Of a DNA stretch of 34,222 nucleotides, positions 25,644 to 33,484 are shown in pieces. The stretch is from assembly GCA_049314555.1 (NCBI GenBank), contig JBMOEW010000033.1, positions 1-34,222 of the forward strand, in the 5' to 3' direction. A program made the position numbers and the translations under genes. The notes below the pieces were generated by a model, which did not search any database, had not been told where the DNA came from, and was given only the letters and a program-made list of their open reading frames with translations. Each line of letters starts with the position of its first letter. Position 1 is the stretch's first letter. Source of the DNA: REEB509 sp049314555. Lineage in GTDB: Bacteria > Pseudomonadota > Alphaproteobacteria > Caulobacterales > Aquidulcibacteraceae.

Positions 25644-26301
25644 GCGCCATTGGATCGGCGCGCGTATAAACAAGCCCAGCGATTGGCGCATTGACCGCCT
25701 CAAGCTCGTTCTTAAGGCCAATCGCCCCCGCAGCGGCCTTATCCGCACCGCTCACAACAAGCGCCACCGCATCCACGTGCGGCGCGATCGTTAGTCCCGC
25801 CCGTGAACGCTCCAAAGCCGGAGCATCCACCAGCATCAGATCACACGATTGCCGCGCCGCATCCCAATAGGTCGCGTTTGCCAAGATCTGGGTGCGGTCA
25901 CCCTCCGCCACCGCGTGCGCATCGAACGAACTGACAAACAGTTTCGACCGCCCGACCCGGTGGTAAGACAGCGCCGAGCGCTCCTCCATCCGCACCCGCC
26001 CATCTGGCGTCATCAGCCGATACAGGCGCGCCCCCTTCAGACGGCCATCCACCGCCGTGGAAAGCCCGGGCCCGTCCCGCAGCGATTGATCCTGGTACGC
26101 CTTAAACTGCGCGTTGCGCAGAAGATCGAGATCAAGCAGCAACGTGGTTGCAGCCCCTGTGGCATCGCACACCGCCCGCACGACACTGCTGGTGCCTTCC
26201 TCGCGGTGCGCCGAAATCAACATCAATACCCGACCGCGCCCCTTGCGCGGAAAGCGCGTCAACGCGCGCAGCACGCCAGACATTGGATTGGAGCCATCCA
26301 T
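25615..26301 (-). CDS. hfsB: HfsB-like partner of the chain-length regulator, degenerate P-loop ATPase
   Basis: The 228-residue protein aligns by eye with the cytosolic BY-kinase/CpsD domain that partners Wzz-type proteins. LISAHREEGTSSV occupies the Walker A place, but the lysine is replaced by Thr37. TLLLDLDLLRN (53-63) is the Walker A' strand and CDLMLVDAPAL (153-163) the Walker B. No tyrosine cluster exists at the C-terminus, unlike true BY-kinases. ATP hydrolysis or autophosphorylation is therefore doubtful. The ATG abuts the hfsA stop with no gap, so the two form a split Wzc. A second Met at codon 7 is possible. Holdfast HfsB is the best name given order and partner. Confidence 0.78.
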   Translation of the reverse strand: MDGSNPMSGVLRALTRFPRKGRGRVLMLISAHREEGTSSVVRAVCDATGAATTLLLDLDLLRNAQFKAYQDQSLRDGPGLSTAVDGRLKGARLYRLMTPDGRVRMEERSALSYHRVGRSKLFVSSFDAHAVAEGDRTQILANATYWDAARQSCDLMLVDAPALERSRAGLTIAPHVDAVALVVSGADKAAAGAIGLKNELEAVNAPIAGLVYTRADPMALTLERLLPI

Positions 26302-27801
26302 TCAGCGTGTCTCCGTCATCACGGCCAGCACCGGCGTATCAAGCGTCCTGGCGGCACTGCCAGGCGTTGGAAACCGGTTGCGTAAAAATCCCCGCACAAG
26401 ACCGGCGGTCAAGGCAGCCACCCCCGCCAGAAACAAGGCCGCCAAAAACACCGGCAGCCGCAAGCTTTGCCCCCGGCTTGGCGGGGTGGCCCGCTCCACC
26501 ACACTGATGTTGTCTGTGGTCTGCCCGGCGATTTCGCGAAACGCCCGGACTTCTTCAGCCCGCGACGCAAACGACCGCGCATTTTCCTCAAGCACGGCAC
26601 GGTCGCGCGCCAAAGCGCGGTAGGTGGGTTCCAACTCCTGCAACCGGCGCAGGCGTTCGCTCACTTGGGCTGCCTGCGCCTGCAGCGCACCCACGCGGTC
26701 GCGTTGGGCCCGCGCCTCCGCATCCAGCGTCACAAGTTGGGTTTCTGCCTCCTGGCGAACGGGATTAGGCCCCCGCCTAATCGTTCCGTCTGAGGAATTG
26801 TTCTCAAGGAAGGCTTCGGTTTGGAAAATCCGCCGATCGATCTCGCGAACCGGGGCCGCGTCCTGCTGATAGCGCGCCAACAGCTGCTCGCGTTCCAGCC
26901 GCAGGGCGGTGAGCCGCGCCTGCGCGTCACTCTCTGAATAAAGCTCGATCTCGCTTGGCGCGGCCTCCACGCTGGACCGCACACTGCTCGCCCGGGCATC
27001 CATTTCCCTGAACCGCGCGCGGGTCGCAAACAACTCACTTTCAGTGGACGCCGCAAGCTCGCCAAGCGTGGTCAGCTCTCGCTCAAAATCGCCAATCTGA
27101 TTGGTCTGCAAAAACCGCGCGAGGGTTTCGCTCACCTCGGTGAGGCGTTTCTCAAAGTCCACCCGCTGGCCGTCATAAGCCCCAGACTCTGCGCCCACCA
27201 AAACCTCACGCCGGAAGGCCAAATAGGCATCCAAATGGGCGTTGAGTGCTTGGGCAGACAGTTCCGCCGTGCGGGCCCGAAAGCTCATCACGATCGTGGG
27301 CGTTTCAGGAGCTGTACTGGCCGCAAAGTCCTTCATGGCAGCCTCAAGCGCTGCCGCCTCTAAAGCCTCCGCCGATAGCGGAGCCCCATCTTTTTTCGCC
27401 TTTGCCAGATCCGGATAGAGGGTCGTTGGCCCCACCGCCGCCACCATCCGGCGCGTCACTTCTGGGCTGGCGGCCAACTTGATTTCCGAGTTTAGAACTT
27501 CGCTGAGCTTAGGCGCAGCGCCCGCACCTGCACCACCTGTCCGAGGTTGGTACACATACTCCTGTCCCAAACGCACAAGCACTTCCGCTTTGGCCGCATA
27601 GGTACGCGGCATCATCAGCGCCAAGGCAAGACCGATCAATCCGATGGCACCGCCAATGCACACGATCAATATGCGTTCCCGCCACAGCAAAGCCGCCATG
27701 TCTGCCAACGACAGCTTGGGCGTTGAATTCCACGCCCTCGACAAAGACGCCGTCTTCCCCGCGGCACCCCGTTGCGTGGCTTGATTTTCCGCCACCGCCA
27801 T
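26302..27801 (-). CDS. hfsA: Wzz/Wzc-type polysaccharide co-polymerase, holdfast type
   Basis: This inner-membrane protein of 499 residues has two membrane helices (about 43-64 and 453-475) around a long periplasmic region. That region starts with YAAKAEVLVRLGQEYVYQP, a Wzz-domain opening, and is mostly coiled coil between about 200 and 430 (heptad-rich Leu/Ala/Glu/Arg). After helix two a short cytosolic tail ends in LDTPVLAVMTETR; the kinase domain is absent and supplied by hfsB directly downstream. Such proteins set chain length and link the polymerase to the outer-membrane exporter. An AAAGG-containing site precedes the ATG. The promoter must lie in 27802-28041, shared with divergent hfsD. 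Confidence 0.85.
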   Translation of the reverse strand: MAVAENQATQRGAAGKTASLSRAWNSTPKLSLADMAALLWRERILIVCIGGAIGLIGLALALMMPRTYAAKAEVLVRLGQEYVYQPRTGGAGAGAAPKLSEVLNSEIKLAASPEVTRRMVAAVGPTTLYPDLAKAKKDGAPLSAEALEAAALEAAMKDFAASTAPETPTIVMSFRARTAELSAQALNAHLDAYLAFRREVLVGAESGAYDGQRVDFEKRLTEVSETLARFLQTNQIGDFERELTTLGELAASTESELFATRARFREMDARASSVRSSVEAAPSEIELYSESDAQARLTALRLEREQLLARYQQDAAPVREIDRRIFQTEAFLENNSSDGTIRRGPNPVRQEAETQLVTLDAEARAQRDRVGALQAQAAQVSERLRRLQELEPTYRALARDRAVLEENARSFASRAEEVRAFREIAGQTTDNISVVERATPPSRGQSLRLPVFLAALFLAGVAALTAGLVRGFLRNRFPTPGSAARTLDTPVLAVMTETR

Positions 27802-27816
27802 GGTGGGCCTTTCGCA

Positions 27817-27880
27817 GTTTACCGCACAACCAGCGGATCCGAATTCATCAAGCGCACGCTTTCGCCCCGATTCGGTAAAC
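27817..27880. repeat. Spaced 8-bp inverted repeat in the hfsA-hfsD intergenic region
   Basis: GTTTACCG (27817-27824) and CGGTAAAC (27873-27880) are exact reverse complements 48 bases apart. A direct repeat CTGAGCAA follows at 27915-27922 and 27929-27936. Both lie in the 240-base control region between the divergent genes, so they could be protein-binding sites. By-eye pattern only. Confidence 0.35.
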
Positions 27881-27949
27881 AGTCATTCACCAGATCAGCG
27901 CACCGTCAGACTGTCTGAGCAAGAATCGCTGAGCAAACTGCATGGTGCG

Positions 27950-27965
27950 TGGCACAGGCCTTGAT
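27950..27965 (+). promoter_or_regulatory. Sigma-54-like element upstream of hfsD
   Basis: TGGCAC at 27950-27955 is a full -24 element. Five bases later TTGAT stands where TTGCA is expected, so one conserved -12 base differs. The spacing between the GG and the -12 doublet is the correct ten bases. It points toward hfsD, whose start is about 75 bases on. Confidence 0.3.
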
Positions 27966-28041
27966 AGGGGCCCACCCCATACCCCGTCGTGAATCGTCGG
28001 GGATGCGCCCAACATCTGAGCGAGAAGTGAGGGAGAATTCC

Positions 28042-28737
28042 ATGTCCCGCAGCGCGATCGCCGCTTTTGCCGTTATGGTCGCCGCCGGTTTTGCCGGATG
28101 CGCAACGATGGCCCGTGCCGATCAGGCAGCACCGGCTGCTTTTTCTGAAGCCACCGAAGAGTATCGCTTCTACCCCGGCGATGAATTGGAAATTACGATT
28201 CTATCAGCGCCGGAGCTCAGCCGAACCCTTACGATCGCCCCAGACGGCCGCATTGATATGCCGCTGATCGAGCCGGTCTTGGCCGCAGACATGACCTCTG
28301 GGGAGCTTCGCGATTCCCTGGCCGCCGCCTATGCCCGCGACCTGCGCATGCCAGAAATAGACGTGCGCGCCCGCACCTTTGGCTCGCAGCTGGTTTTTGT
28401 TGCCGGCGAAGTGGAGCGCCCCGGCGTATATCCGATGGTGGGCCCGATCGACACCATTCAGGCCGTCGCCCTCGCCGGCGGCTTTCGCACCACCGCCCGG
28501 CGCAACCAGGTGGTCATCATGTCCAGAGAGCCCGCCGGCCCGCGCACAGTAACGGTGGCTGATCTGCGCAACCCCCGCATCTTCGAAGGGCTGAACGCCG
28601 GACCAACCCTGCGGCGGTTCGACGTCGTCTATGTGCCTCGCACCCGCATCAGCCAGCTGAACCTGTTTGTTCAGCAATACATCCGCGACGCGCTGCCGAT
28701 CAATTTCAGCCTGTTCTACGACCTCGCGCAGAACTGA
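28042..28737 (+). CDS. hfsD: Outer-membrane polysaccharide exporter (Wza family), holdfast type
   Basis: The 231-residue lipoprotein has a signal with FAGC as lipobox (Cys20), then the polysaccharide export domain EYRFYPGDELEITILSAPELSRTLTIAPDGRIDMPLIEPV and a SLBB-type domain LVFVAGEVERPGVYPMVGPIDTIQAVALAGGF. YVPRTRISQLNLFVQQYIRDALPIN closes it, the usual end of short Wza-like proteins. It should form the outer-membrane pore for the polymer. I chose the ATG at 28042, seven bases after GGGAG, over a longer GTG frame at 27949 that lacks a signal. It is shorter than E. coli Wza (about 380), as other short exporters of this class are. Symbol from context. Confidence 0.87.
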   Translation: MSRSAIAAFAVMVAAGFAGCATMARADQAAPAAFSEATEEYRFYPGDELEITILSAPELSRTLTIAPDGRIDMPLIEPVLAADMTSGELRDSLAAAYARDLRMPEIDVRARTFGSQLVFVAGEVERPGVYPMVGPIDTIQAVALAGGFRTTARRNQVVIMSREPAGPRTVTVADLRNPRIFEGLNAGPTLRRFDVVYVPRTRISQLNLFVQQYIRDALPINFSLFYDLAQN

Positions 28738-28745
28738 CCAAAACC

Positions 28746-29015
28746 TCAGTGACGACGATCCAGCCACTCGCGGGCGCTTTTCTGGGCGGCCGCGATTTCG
28801 CACGGGCTCATTTGCGTTGACAATTCCTTGCGGCTTTCCTTGGCCGGTTGGCTGCCCTTCATGGCAGCAAGGTTGAACCACATGTGCGCCTGCACATAGT
28901 CCACCGGGCCGCCTTGGCCGGTCGAGTAAATCAGGCCCAACTTGTAGAGGTCATCCGATCCACCGGCTTGCGCCGCGGCGATCGCTTCTTGAATCTCGGC
29001 ATCCGTGAACGCCAT
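28746..29015 (-). CDS. Small Sel1-like repeat protein
   Basis: An 89-residue cytosolic protein with a single Sel1-type helix pair: LYKLGLIYSTGQGGPVDYVQAHMWFNLAAMKG, followed by a helical tail with MSPCEIAAAQKSAREWL. Sel1 repeats act as protein-binding scaffolds, and short one-repeat versions of this form are common in alphaproteobacteria. The start at 29015 is chosen because GGAG lies eight bases upstream. A frame 30 codons longer has no such site and an unlike sequence. It converges with hfsD, eight bases between stops, so a part in holdfast export is not implied. Confidence 0.82.
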   Translation of the reverse strand: MAFTDAEIQEAIAAAQAGGSDDLYKLGLIYSTGQGGPVDYVQAHMWFNLAAMKGSQPAKESRKELSTQMSPCEIAAAQKSAREWLDRRH

Positions 29016-29164
29016 TCTGGTCGCTCCCTTGATCACTTTAGGGCACCCCAGCGCGGTTTTCCGCGTCTGCTCGTCCCAACCCACAAACAGCGTTCTTGCT
29101 GTCATGAACAGAGATTTGCCTTGCTAGTTTTGAGATAAGGTAAACGCCGCGAAGCCAAGACAAG

Positions 29165-29196
29165 AAAAACGCCGAACTTACCAAAAAAGTGCGGCG
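29165..29196 (-). terminator. Intrinsic terminator downstream of the glutathione transferase gene
   Basis: On the minus strand CGCCGCAC and GTTCGGCG form an 8-bp stem with one mismatch around an 11-base T-rich loop, followed directly by TTTTTCTT. It lies 39 bases past the minus-strand stop at 29235. Confidence 0.7.
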
Positions 29197-29234
29197 CTAT
29201 ACTTCTTCAATACTTATTGATCGCTATTAAGCAT

Positions 29235-29996
29235 CTAGTCCTTTAGGGCGTCGGCCGCTGCGGCAGCCGCGCTTTGCGCCGTTTGCTCAAACAACGCCTT
29301 GCGCCTTGCCTCGGCTTCTTTGGAGCCCGGCTCCGGCAACGGCTTGCGCAACTCTTCGCCCAGCGCCACGCCCTTCGCCACCGCCGGCCGCGCGCCAACC
29401 TCGTCAAACCAGCGTTTCAGGGCGGGAAAGTCGTCAATGTTTTGGCCAAACACTTTATAGCCCCGTATCCAGGGCCAGATCGCCATGTCCGCGATCGAAT
29501 AGTCCCCCGCCACGAACGCCCGCGCAGCAAGGCGCGTGTTGAGCACCCCATAAAGCCGGTTGACCTCGTTGGTGTAGCGCCGCTGGCCGTATTCGGTCTT
29601 CGCCGGATCAGGTTCGATTGTCGGCGCATAGACGCGAAAATGGCTGGCTTGCCCGCTCATCGGGCCAAGGCCTGCCATCTGCCACATCAGCCACTCGTCC
29701 ACCTCAACGCGCGTGCGTTCATCTGCGGGATAAAACTGGCCGGTCTTGCGCCCCAGATATTGCAGGATCGCGCCGCTCTCAAACACGCTGATCGGCTGGC
29801 CACCTGGCCCGTCCGGATCGGTGATCGCGGGCATGCGATTGTTCGGGCTGATCTTCAAGAACGCCGGCGCAAACTGCGCCCCGTTGCCGATGTCGATGGG
29901 CTTAAGCGTGTAGGGCAGCCTCATCTCTTCCAGCGCTATCGAGATTTTCCAACCATTCGGCGTTGGCCAATAAAAAAGCTCAATCGGATCTGCCAT
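29235..29996 (-). CDS. yfcG: Glutathione S-transferase, YfcG/YghU (Nu-class) type
   Basis: The 253-residue protein has an N-terminal thioredoxin-like domain, ELFYWPTPNGWKISIALEE, with the Thr-Pro-Asn active-site motif of the YfcG group in place of Cys or Tyr. SPNNRMPAITDPDGPGG and VFESGAILQYLGRKTG, the glutathione-binding cis-Pro and Glu-Ser, follow. The helical C-terminal domain includes EWLMWQMAGLGPMSGQ and ADMAIWPWI. YfcG is a disulfide-bond reductase using glutathione, with little transferase activity. The ATG at 29996 follows AGGAG; a longer frame upstream crosses the promoter of the divergent neighbour. A basic-acidic Ala-rich tail is probably flexible. Confidence 0.9.
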   Translation of the reverse strand: MADPIELFYWPTPNGWKISIALEEMRLPYTLKPIDIGNGAQFAPAFLKISPNNRMPAITDPDGPGGQPISVFESGAILQYLGRKTGQFYPADERTRVEVDEWLMWQMAGLGPMSGQASHFRVYAPTIEPDPAKTEYGQRRYTNEVNRLYGVLNTRLAARAFVAGDYSIADMAIWPWIRGYKVFGQNIDDFPALKRWFDEVGARPAVAKGVALGEELRKPLPEPGSKEAEARRKALFEQTAQSAAAAAADALKD

Positions 29997-30176
29997 GACC
30001 GTTCTCCTGCTGATGCCCGGCTGCACCTTACCTGGGGCGGCTTGCTTGCGATTGCCGTTAAGGCTGGCTTGATTGTTGCGCAAGTCGATCAAGGGCGCGA
30101 TCCGTTCATTCAGCCCCCGTTCAGCTACGGTCACAGACGGTATGCGACCGAGGCTAGCCCGCTCAAGGAGGCTCAC

Positions 30177-30857
30177 ATGACGTTTCGCACAAACCTCGGC
30201 GCACGTGCGCTTGCCCTAGCGGCGGTGCTGGCCTTTGCGCCAATGCCGGCCTTTGCCGATCGCGACGATGGCTACAGCACCTATAACCGCGAAGGTTGGC
30301 ACCAGGACGGGCGCCGTGGTCATGGCGGCGAACGCAACGAATACAGCCGCGAACGCCACTACGGCTCCAACAGCGATGACGAATACCGCCGCGGCTATGA
30401 AGACGCCCAACGCGACGCCGAACGCCGACGCTACGGCAATGACACCCGCCGCTGGGAAGACGCCGCCCGCGCCCGCGCCTATGGGTACGGCTACGGCGAC
30501 AGGTACGGCCAAGGCTACCGCCAATACGGCTCCCGCCACGAAGACTACCGCCAATACAGCGCCTACCCAGACCCCTGGGACCCCCGCGCCCACAACGGCT
30601 ACTACTATCGCGACGCCTGGTACTGGGGCGCGCCCCCACAGGCCTATTATCGCGATTGCCGTCCCGGTTACCGCGCCCTGCAAAGGGGGACCCGCATTCC
30701 CCGTGGCTACAACGTGTATGTGGTTGAAGACTGGAACCGCTACGGCCTCTATGCGCCCCCGCGCGGCCATCGCTGGGCGCGGGATGACCGCGGCGAATAC
30801 TATCTGCTCGGCATCGCCACCGGCGTCATCGTGGATCAACTGCTGCGGGGGTGGTGA
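30177..30857 (+). CDS. RcnB-like periplasmic protein with Arg/Tyr/Gly-rich region
   Basis: The 226-residue product has a Sec signal (LGARALALAAVLAFAPMPAFA, cleaved near 25) and then a low-complexity stretch full of Arg, Tyr, Asp and Gly (about 28-145). The C-terminus holds a recognisable RcnB domain: GYNVYVVEDWNRYGLYAPPRGHRWARDDRGEYYLLGIATGVI. E. coli RcnB is a small periplasmic factor modulating nickel/cobalt export; alphaproteobacterial homologues have mostly unassigned roles. AAGGAGG at 30165-30171 decides the ATG start. It diverges from the glutathione transferase, which suggests a stress link but no more. The Arg/Tyr stretch could bind polyanions. Confidence 0.82.
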   Translation: MTFRTNLGARALALAAVLAFAPMPAFADRDDGYSTYNREGWHQDGRRGHGGERNEYSRERHYGSNSDDEYRRGYEDAQRDAERRRYGNDTRRWEDAARARAYGYGYGDRYGQGYRQYGSRHEDYRQYSAYPDPWDPRAHNGYYYRDAWYWGAPPQAYYRDCRPGYRALQRGTRIPRGYNVYVVEDWNRYGLYAPPRGHRWARDDRGEYYLLGIATGVIVDQLLRGW

Positions 30858-30871
30858 GGGGGCTTACCCCC

Positions 30872-32356
30872 TCACTCGACGCCCAACTTCGCTTTCAGCA
30901 AATCATTAACGGCAGCCGGGTTGGCTTTGCCCCCCATCGCCTTCATCACTTGGCCAACCCACCAGCCGAAGGCTTTGGGCTTGTCTTTCACTTCGGCCAC
31001 TTTGTCCGGGTTCGCCGCCATCAGCGCGTCGATCGCGGCCTCGATCGCGCCGGTGTCGGTCACCTGCCGCAAACCCTCCCGCTCCACAATCGCGCCGGCA
31101 TCGTCACCGCTTTCAAACATCTTCACAAACACGTCTTTGGCGATCTTGCCGTTGATCGTGCCATCGGCCATCAGGTCCAACAGCGCGCCCAACCGGTCGG
31201 CAGAAACGGGCGAGGCCGCAAGCTCCAGGCCCGCCTTGTTTAGCGCCCCAAACAACTCCTGCGTCACCCAGTTGGCCGCCTGCTTGGCATCGCGCCCCTT
31301 GGCCACCGCTTCAAAGAACGCAGCGCTTTCACTGTCGGAAGACAACACCCGCGCATCGTAGGCAGATAGTCCGTAGTTCCCCATGAAGCGCTTCTTCTTG
31401 GCGTCCGGCAATTCGGGCAGCGAGGCCCGGATCGCATCCACCCAGTCTTGACCGATCTCCAGCGGCAACAAATCCGGATCCGGAAAATAGCGATAATCGT
31501 GCGCATCTTCCTTGGAGCGCATCGTGCGGGTTTCCCCGGTTGTGGCATTGAACAGGCGGGTCTCCTGGTCAATCTTGCCGCCTTCCTCCAAGATCCTAAT
31601 CTGGCGGCGCGATTCATAATCCACCGCCTGCACAATGAACTTCAATGAGTTCACGTTCTTGATCTCGCAGCGCGTGCCAAACGGCGTGCCGGGCTTGCGC
31701 ACAGACACGTTCACGTCCGCCCGCATCGAGCCTTCATCCATATTGCCGTCACAAGTGCCAAGCGCCCGCACAATCGCGCGAAGCTTGGCGAAGTATGCCG
31801 CCGCCTCTTTTCCAGACCGAATATCCGGCCGCGACACGATCTCCATCAACGCCACGCCAGACCGGTTCAGATCGACGTAAGTCTCGTTCGGCGACAAATC
31901 ATGGATCGACTTGCCCGCATCCTGCTCAAGGTGGATGCGCTCGATCCGCACGACGATGGGGTCTTCCCCATCGGGCTCAACCTCGATTTCGCCTTCACCC
32001 ACGATTGGGTGCTGAAACTGGCTGATCTGGTAGCCTTGAGGCAGATCAGGATAGAAATAGTTCTTCCGGTCAAACCGAGACTTCAGATGGATCTGGGCGT
32101 TCAGGCCAAGCCCCGTCCGGATCGCCTGCTCCACGCAGAACTTGTTCAACACCGGCAGCATGCCAGGCATCGCCGCGTCCACCAGGCTTACATGCGCGTT
32201 AGGTTCAGCCCCGTAAGCCGCCGATGCGCCCGAAAACAGCTTCGCGTTGGAACTAACCTGCGCATGCACCTCAAGGCCGATGATCACTTCCCAATCACCT
32301 GTGGCACCGGAGATAAGTTGGTCTTGGCGGGCAGAACGAATATCGAGTTCGGTCAT
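30872..32356 (-). CDS. gatB: Aspartyl/glutamyl-tRNA amidotransferase subunit B
   Basis: GatB is the kinase/amide-transfer subunit of GatCAB, which converts Glu-tRNA(Gln) and Asp-tRNA(Asn) to the amidated forms. The protein (494 residues from this ATG) has the catalytic-domain pattern WEVIIGLEVHAQVSSNAKLFSGA, FYPDLPQGYQISQF, DLNRSGVALMEIVSRPD and DGNMDEGSMRADVNVSVR. The C-terminal helical and YqeY-like tail ends with the family's MKAMGGKANPAAVNDLLKAKL. The start at 32356 follows GAGGA; ATGs at 32371 and 32383 would add 5 or 9 residues. gatA and gatC are not in the window, so the operon is split or lies elsewhere. Confidence 0.96.
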   Translation of the reverse strand: MTELDIRSARQDQLISGATGDWEVIIGLEVHAQVSSNAKLFSGASAAYGAEPNAHVSLVDAAMPGMLPVLNKFCVEQAIRTGLGLNAQIHLKSRFDRKNYFYPDLPQGYQISQFQHPIVGEGEIEVEPDGEDPIVVRIERIHLEQDAGKSIHDLSPNETYVDLNRSGVALMEIVSRPDIRSGKEAAAYFAKLRAIVRALGTCDGNMDEGSMRADVNVSVRKPGTPFGTRCEIKNVNSLKFIVQAVDYESRRQIRILEEGGKIDQETRLFNATTGETRTMRSKEDAHDYRYFPDPDLLPLEIGQDWVDAIRASLPELPDAKKKRFMGNYGLSAYDARVLSSDSESAAFFEAVAKGRDAKQAANWVTQELFGALNKAGLELAASPVSADRLGALLDLMADGTINGKIAKDVFVKMFESGDDAGAIVEREGLRQVTDTGAIEAAIDALMAANPDKVAEVKDKPKAFGWWVGQVMKAMGGKANPAAVNDLLKAKLGVE

Positions 32357-32533
32357 AGAATCCTCAGGCATCGCAACAGCCATTCAATAGGCCACCCAAA
32401 GCCAACCCGTCCAGCTAATGGCGCTGACCAACGATCCAGCATCGACCCAATAGCCTGCCTGTAACTTCTGCGGGGCCGCTAACGTCTTCGAAGGCCATAC
32501 GCCCGAAGCGACGACATCCGCCCGAGGTCCCCC

Positions 32534-32794
32534 ATGGCAGCCATTTCCTCGAACTATTCCACGCCCATCCTGGTCAATGGCTTTGCATGCCGCAACTGCA
32601 CCGACGTTGGGTATGCCAAAAAGCATATTGACCCCGAACACCCCAAGAGCGGGCCCTTCAACGTCAGTGCAGACAACGATCCAAGCCGAAAATCGCAAGC
32701 GGTGATCTTCGGTGGAACAATTGCGAAGGCGGACGCAAGCTCCTCGTCAACGCATGCCAAGCAACGCGGCGCAATCGTCGATGTAAGGGCCTAG
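32534..32794 (+). CDS. Small CxxC-containing hypothetical protein
   Basis: This 86-residue protein has no signal peptide or membrane helix. Its core reads ILVNGFACRNCTDVGYAKKHIDP, then PKSGPFNVSADNDPSR and AVIFGG. A single CxxC could bind a metal or form a disulfide. Codon use is like the neighbouring genes, and the compact motif-rich middle looks conserved, which argues for a true gene; I have only a faint memory of similar alphaproteobacterial hypotheticals. The ribosome site (GAGGT) is weak. It stands alone between divergent gatB and a convergent membrane-protein gene. Function unknown. Confidence 0.65.
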   Translation: MAAISSNYSTPILVNGFACRNCTDVGYAKKHIDPEHPKSGPFNVSADNDPSRKSQAVIFGGTIAKADASSSSTHAKQRGAIVDVRA

Positions 32795-32831
32795 AGGCGC
32801 TCGATCCACCAAAGCCAGACACGCCCGCAGT

Positions 32832-33317
32832 CTACGTTTTGCGCCGCACCGCCACCAGCGAAAGCATAAAGCCGCCAATCAATGAGACCGCCATCGCCAG
32901 ATTGATCAGCGTGGATGTACCAAGGCTCGGCGTGCCAGTGGCGATCTCGCCGATCGCGCGCACCAACCCAGGACCCATGCGCCCTAACTGTTCAATCAAC
33001 ACCACCAGGATCGCCGCAGGCAATCCAGCCCGGTAACGCACCAGAACCAGCCAAACCATCAAGCACAGCGCAAACATCGCCATGCCCCAAGCCGTCGCTG
33101 ACGAAATGACTTGGTCCGCCGCTTCTGCACTGAAACTGGAAAGTGGCACACCATCCACCGACTCAAGAATGCCGGCCACACTGACGAACGGGTTCAACCC
33201 ACTAAAGTTGAACCCAATCAAAGTTTTCACGATTAACACCGGCACCACCAGCCAAACCGCCACCCAAGACCCAAGGTAGGTATTTGTCAGCGCGCGCGGA
33301 AAGAGCCGAGCCAGCAT
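32832..33317 (-). CDS. Hypothetical four-helix inner-membrane protein
   Basis: The 161-residue product shows four hydrophobic spans, near 17-38, 76-93, 98-112 and 133-155, with a polar loop of about 37 residues between the first two (GFNFSGLNPFVSVAGILESVDG). It begins MLARLFPRALTNTY and ends with a basic SLVAVRRKT tail, so the tail probably faces the cytosol. No family is recognised. AGGAGG six bases ahead of the ATG makes the start secure and indicates good translation. It is separated from the next minus-strand gene by 167 bases, in which I see only a short ACCAAGCCTG tandem repeat. Confidence 0.78.
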   Translation of the reverse strand: MLARLFPRALTNTYLGSWVAVWLVVPVLIVKTLIGFNFSGLNPFVSVAGILESVDGVPLSSFSAEAADQVISSATAWGMAMFALCLMVWLVLVRYRAGLPAAILVVLIEQLGRMGPGLVRAIGEIATGTPSLGTSTLINLAMAVSLIGGFMLSLVAVRRKT

Positions 33318-33484
33318 CTCAATCCTCCTTTGGCGGCCAAGTCATGGCGCAATGTTCTAGCGGCACCAATCACTGCTCACCATGGCCGGACGTGCCAAAG
33401 TCATGACCGTAGGTTGCACCTCGCAAGCTGCCAACGGCACCCACGAGGTCCAATCCCCTTTACCAAGCCTGACCAAGCCTGCCC

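Noticed and set aside
27982..28002. CCCCG/CGGGG stem upstream of hfsD as a terminator or riboswitch
   Set aside because: Only five base pairs with an 11-base loop, no T-run and no recognisable riboswitch core.
29274..30176. 300-codon extension upstream of the RcnB-like protein
   Set aside because: It lies antisense to the glutathione transferase. The signal peptide and AAGGAGG place the true start at 30177.
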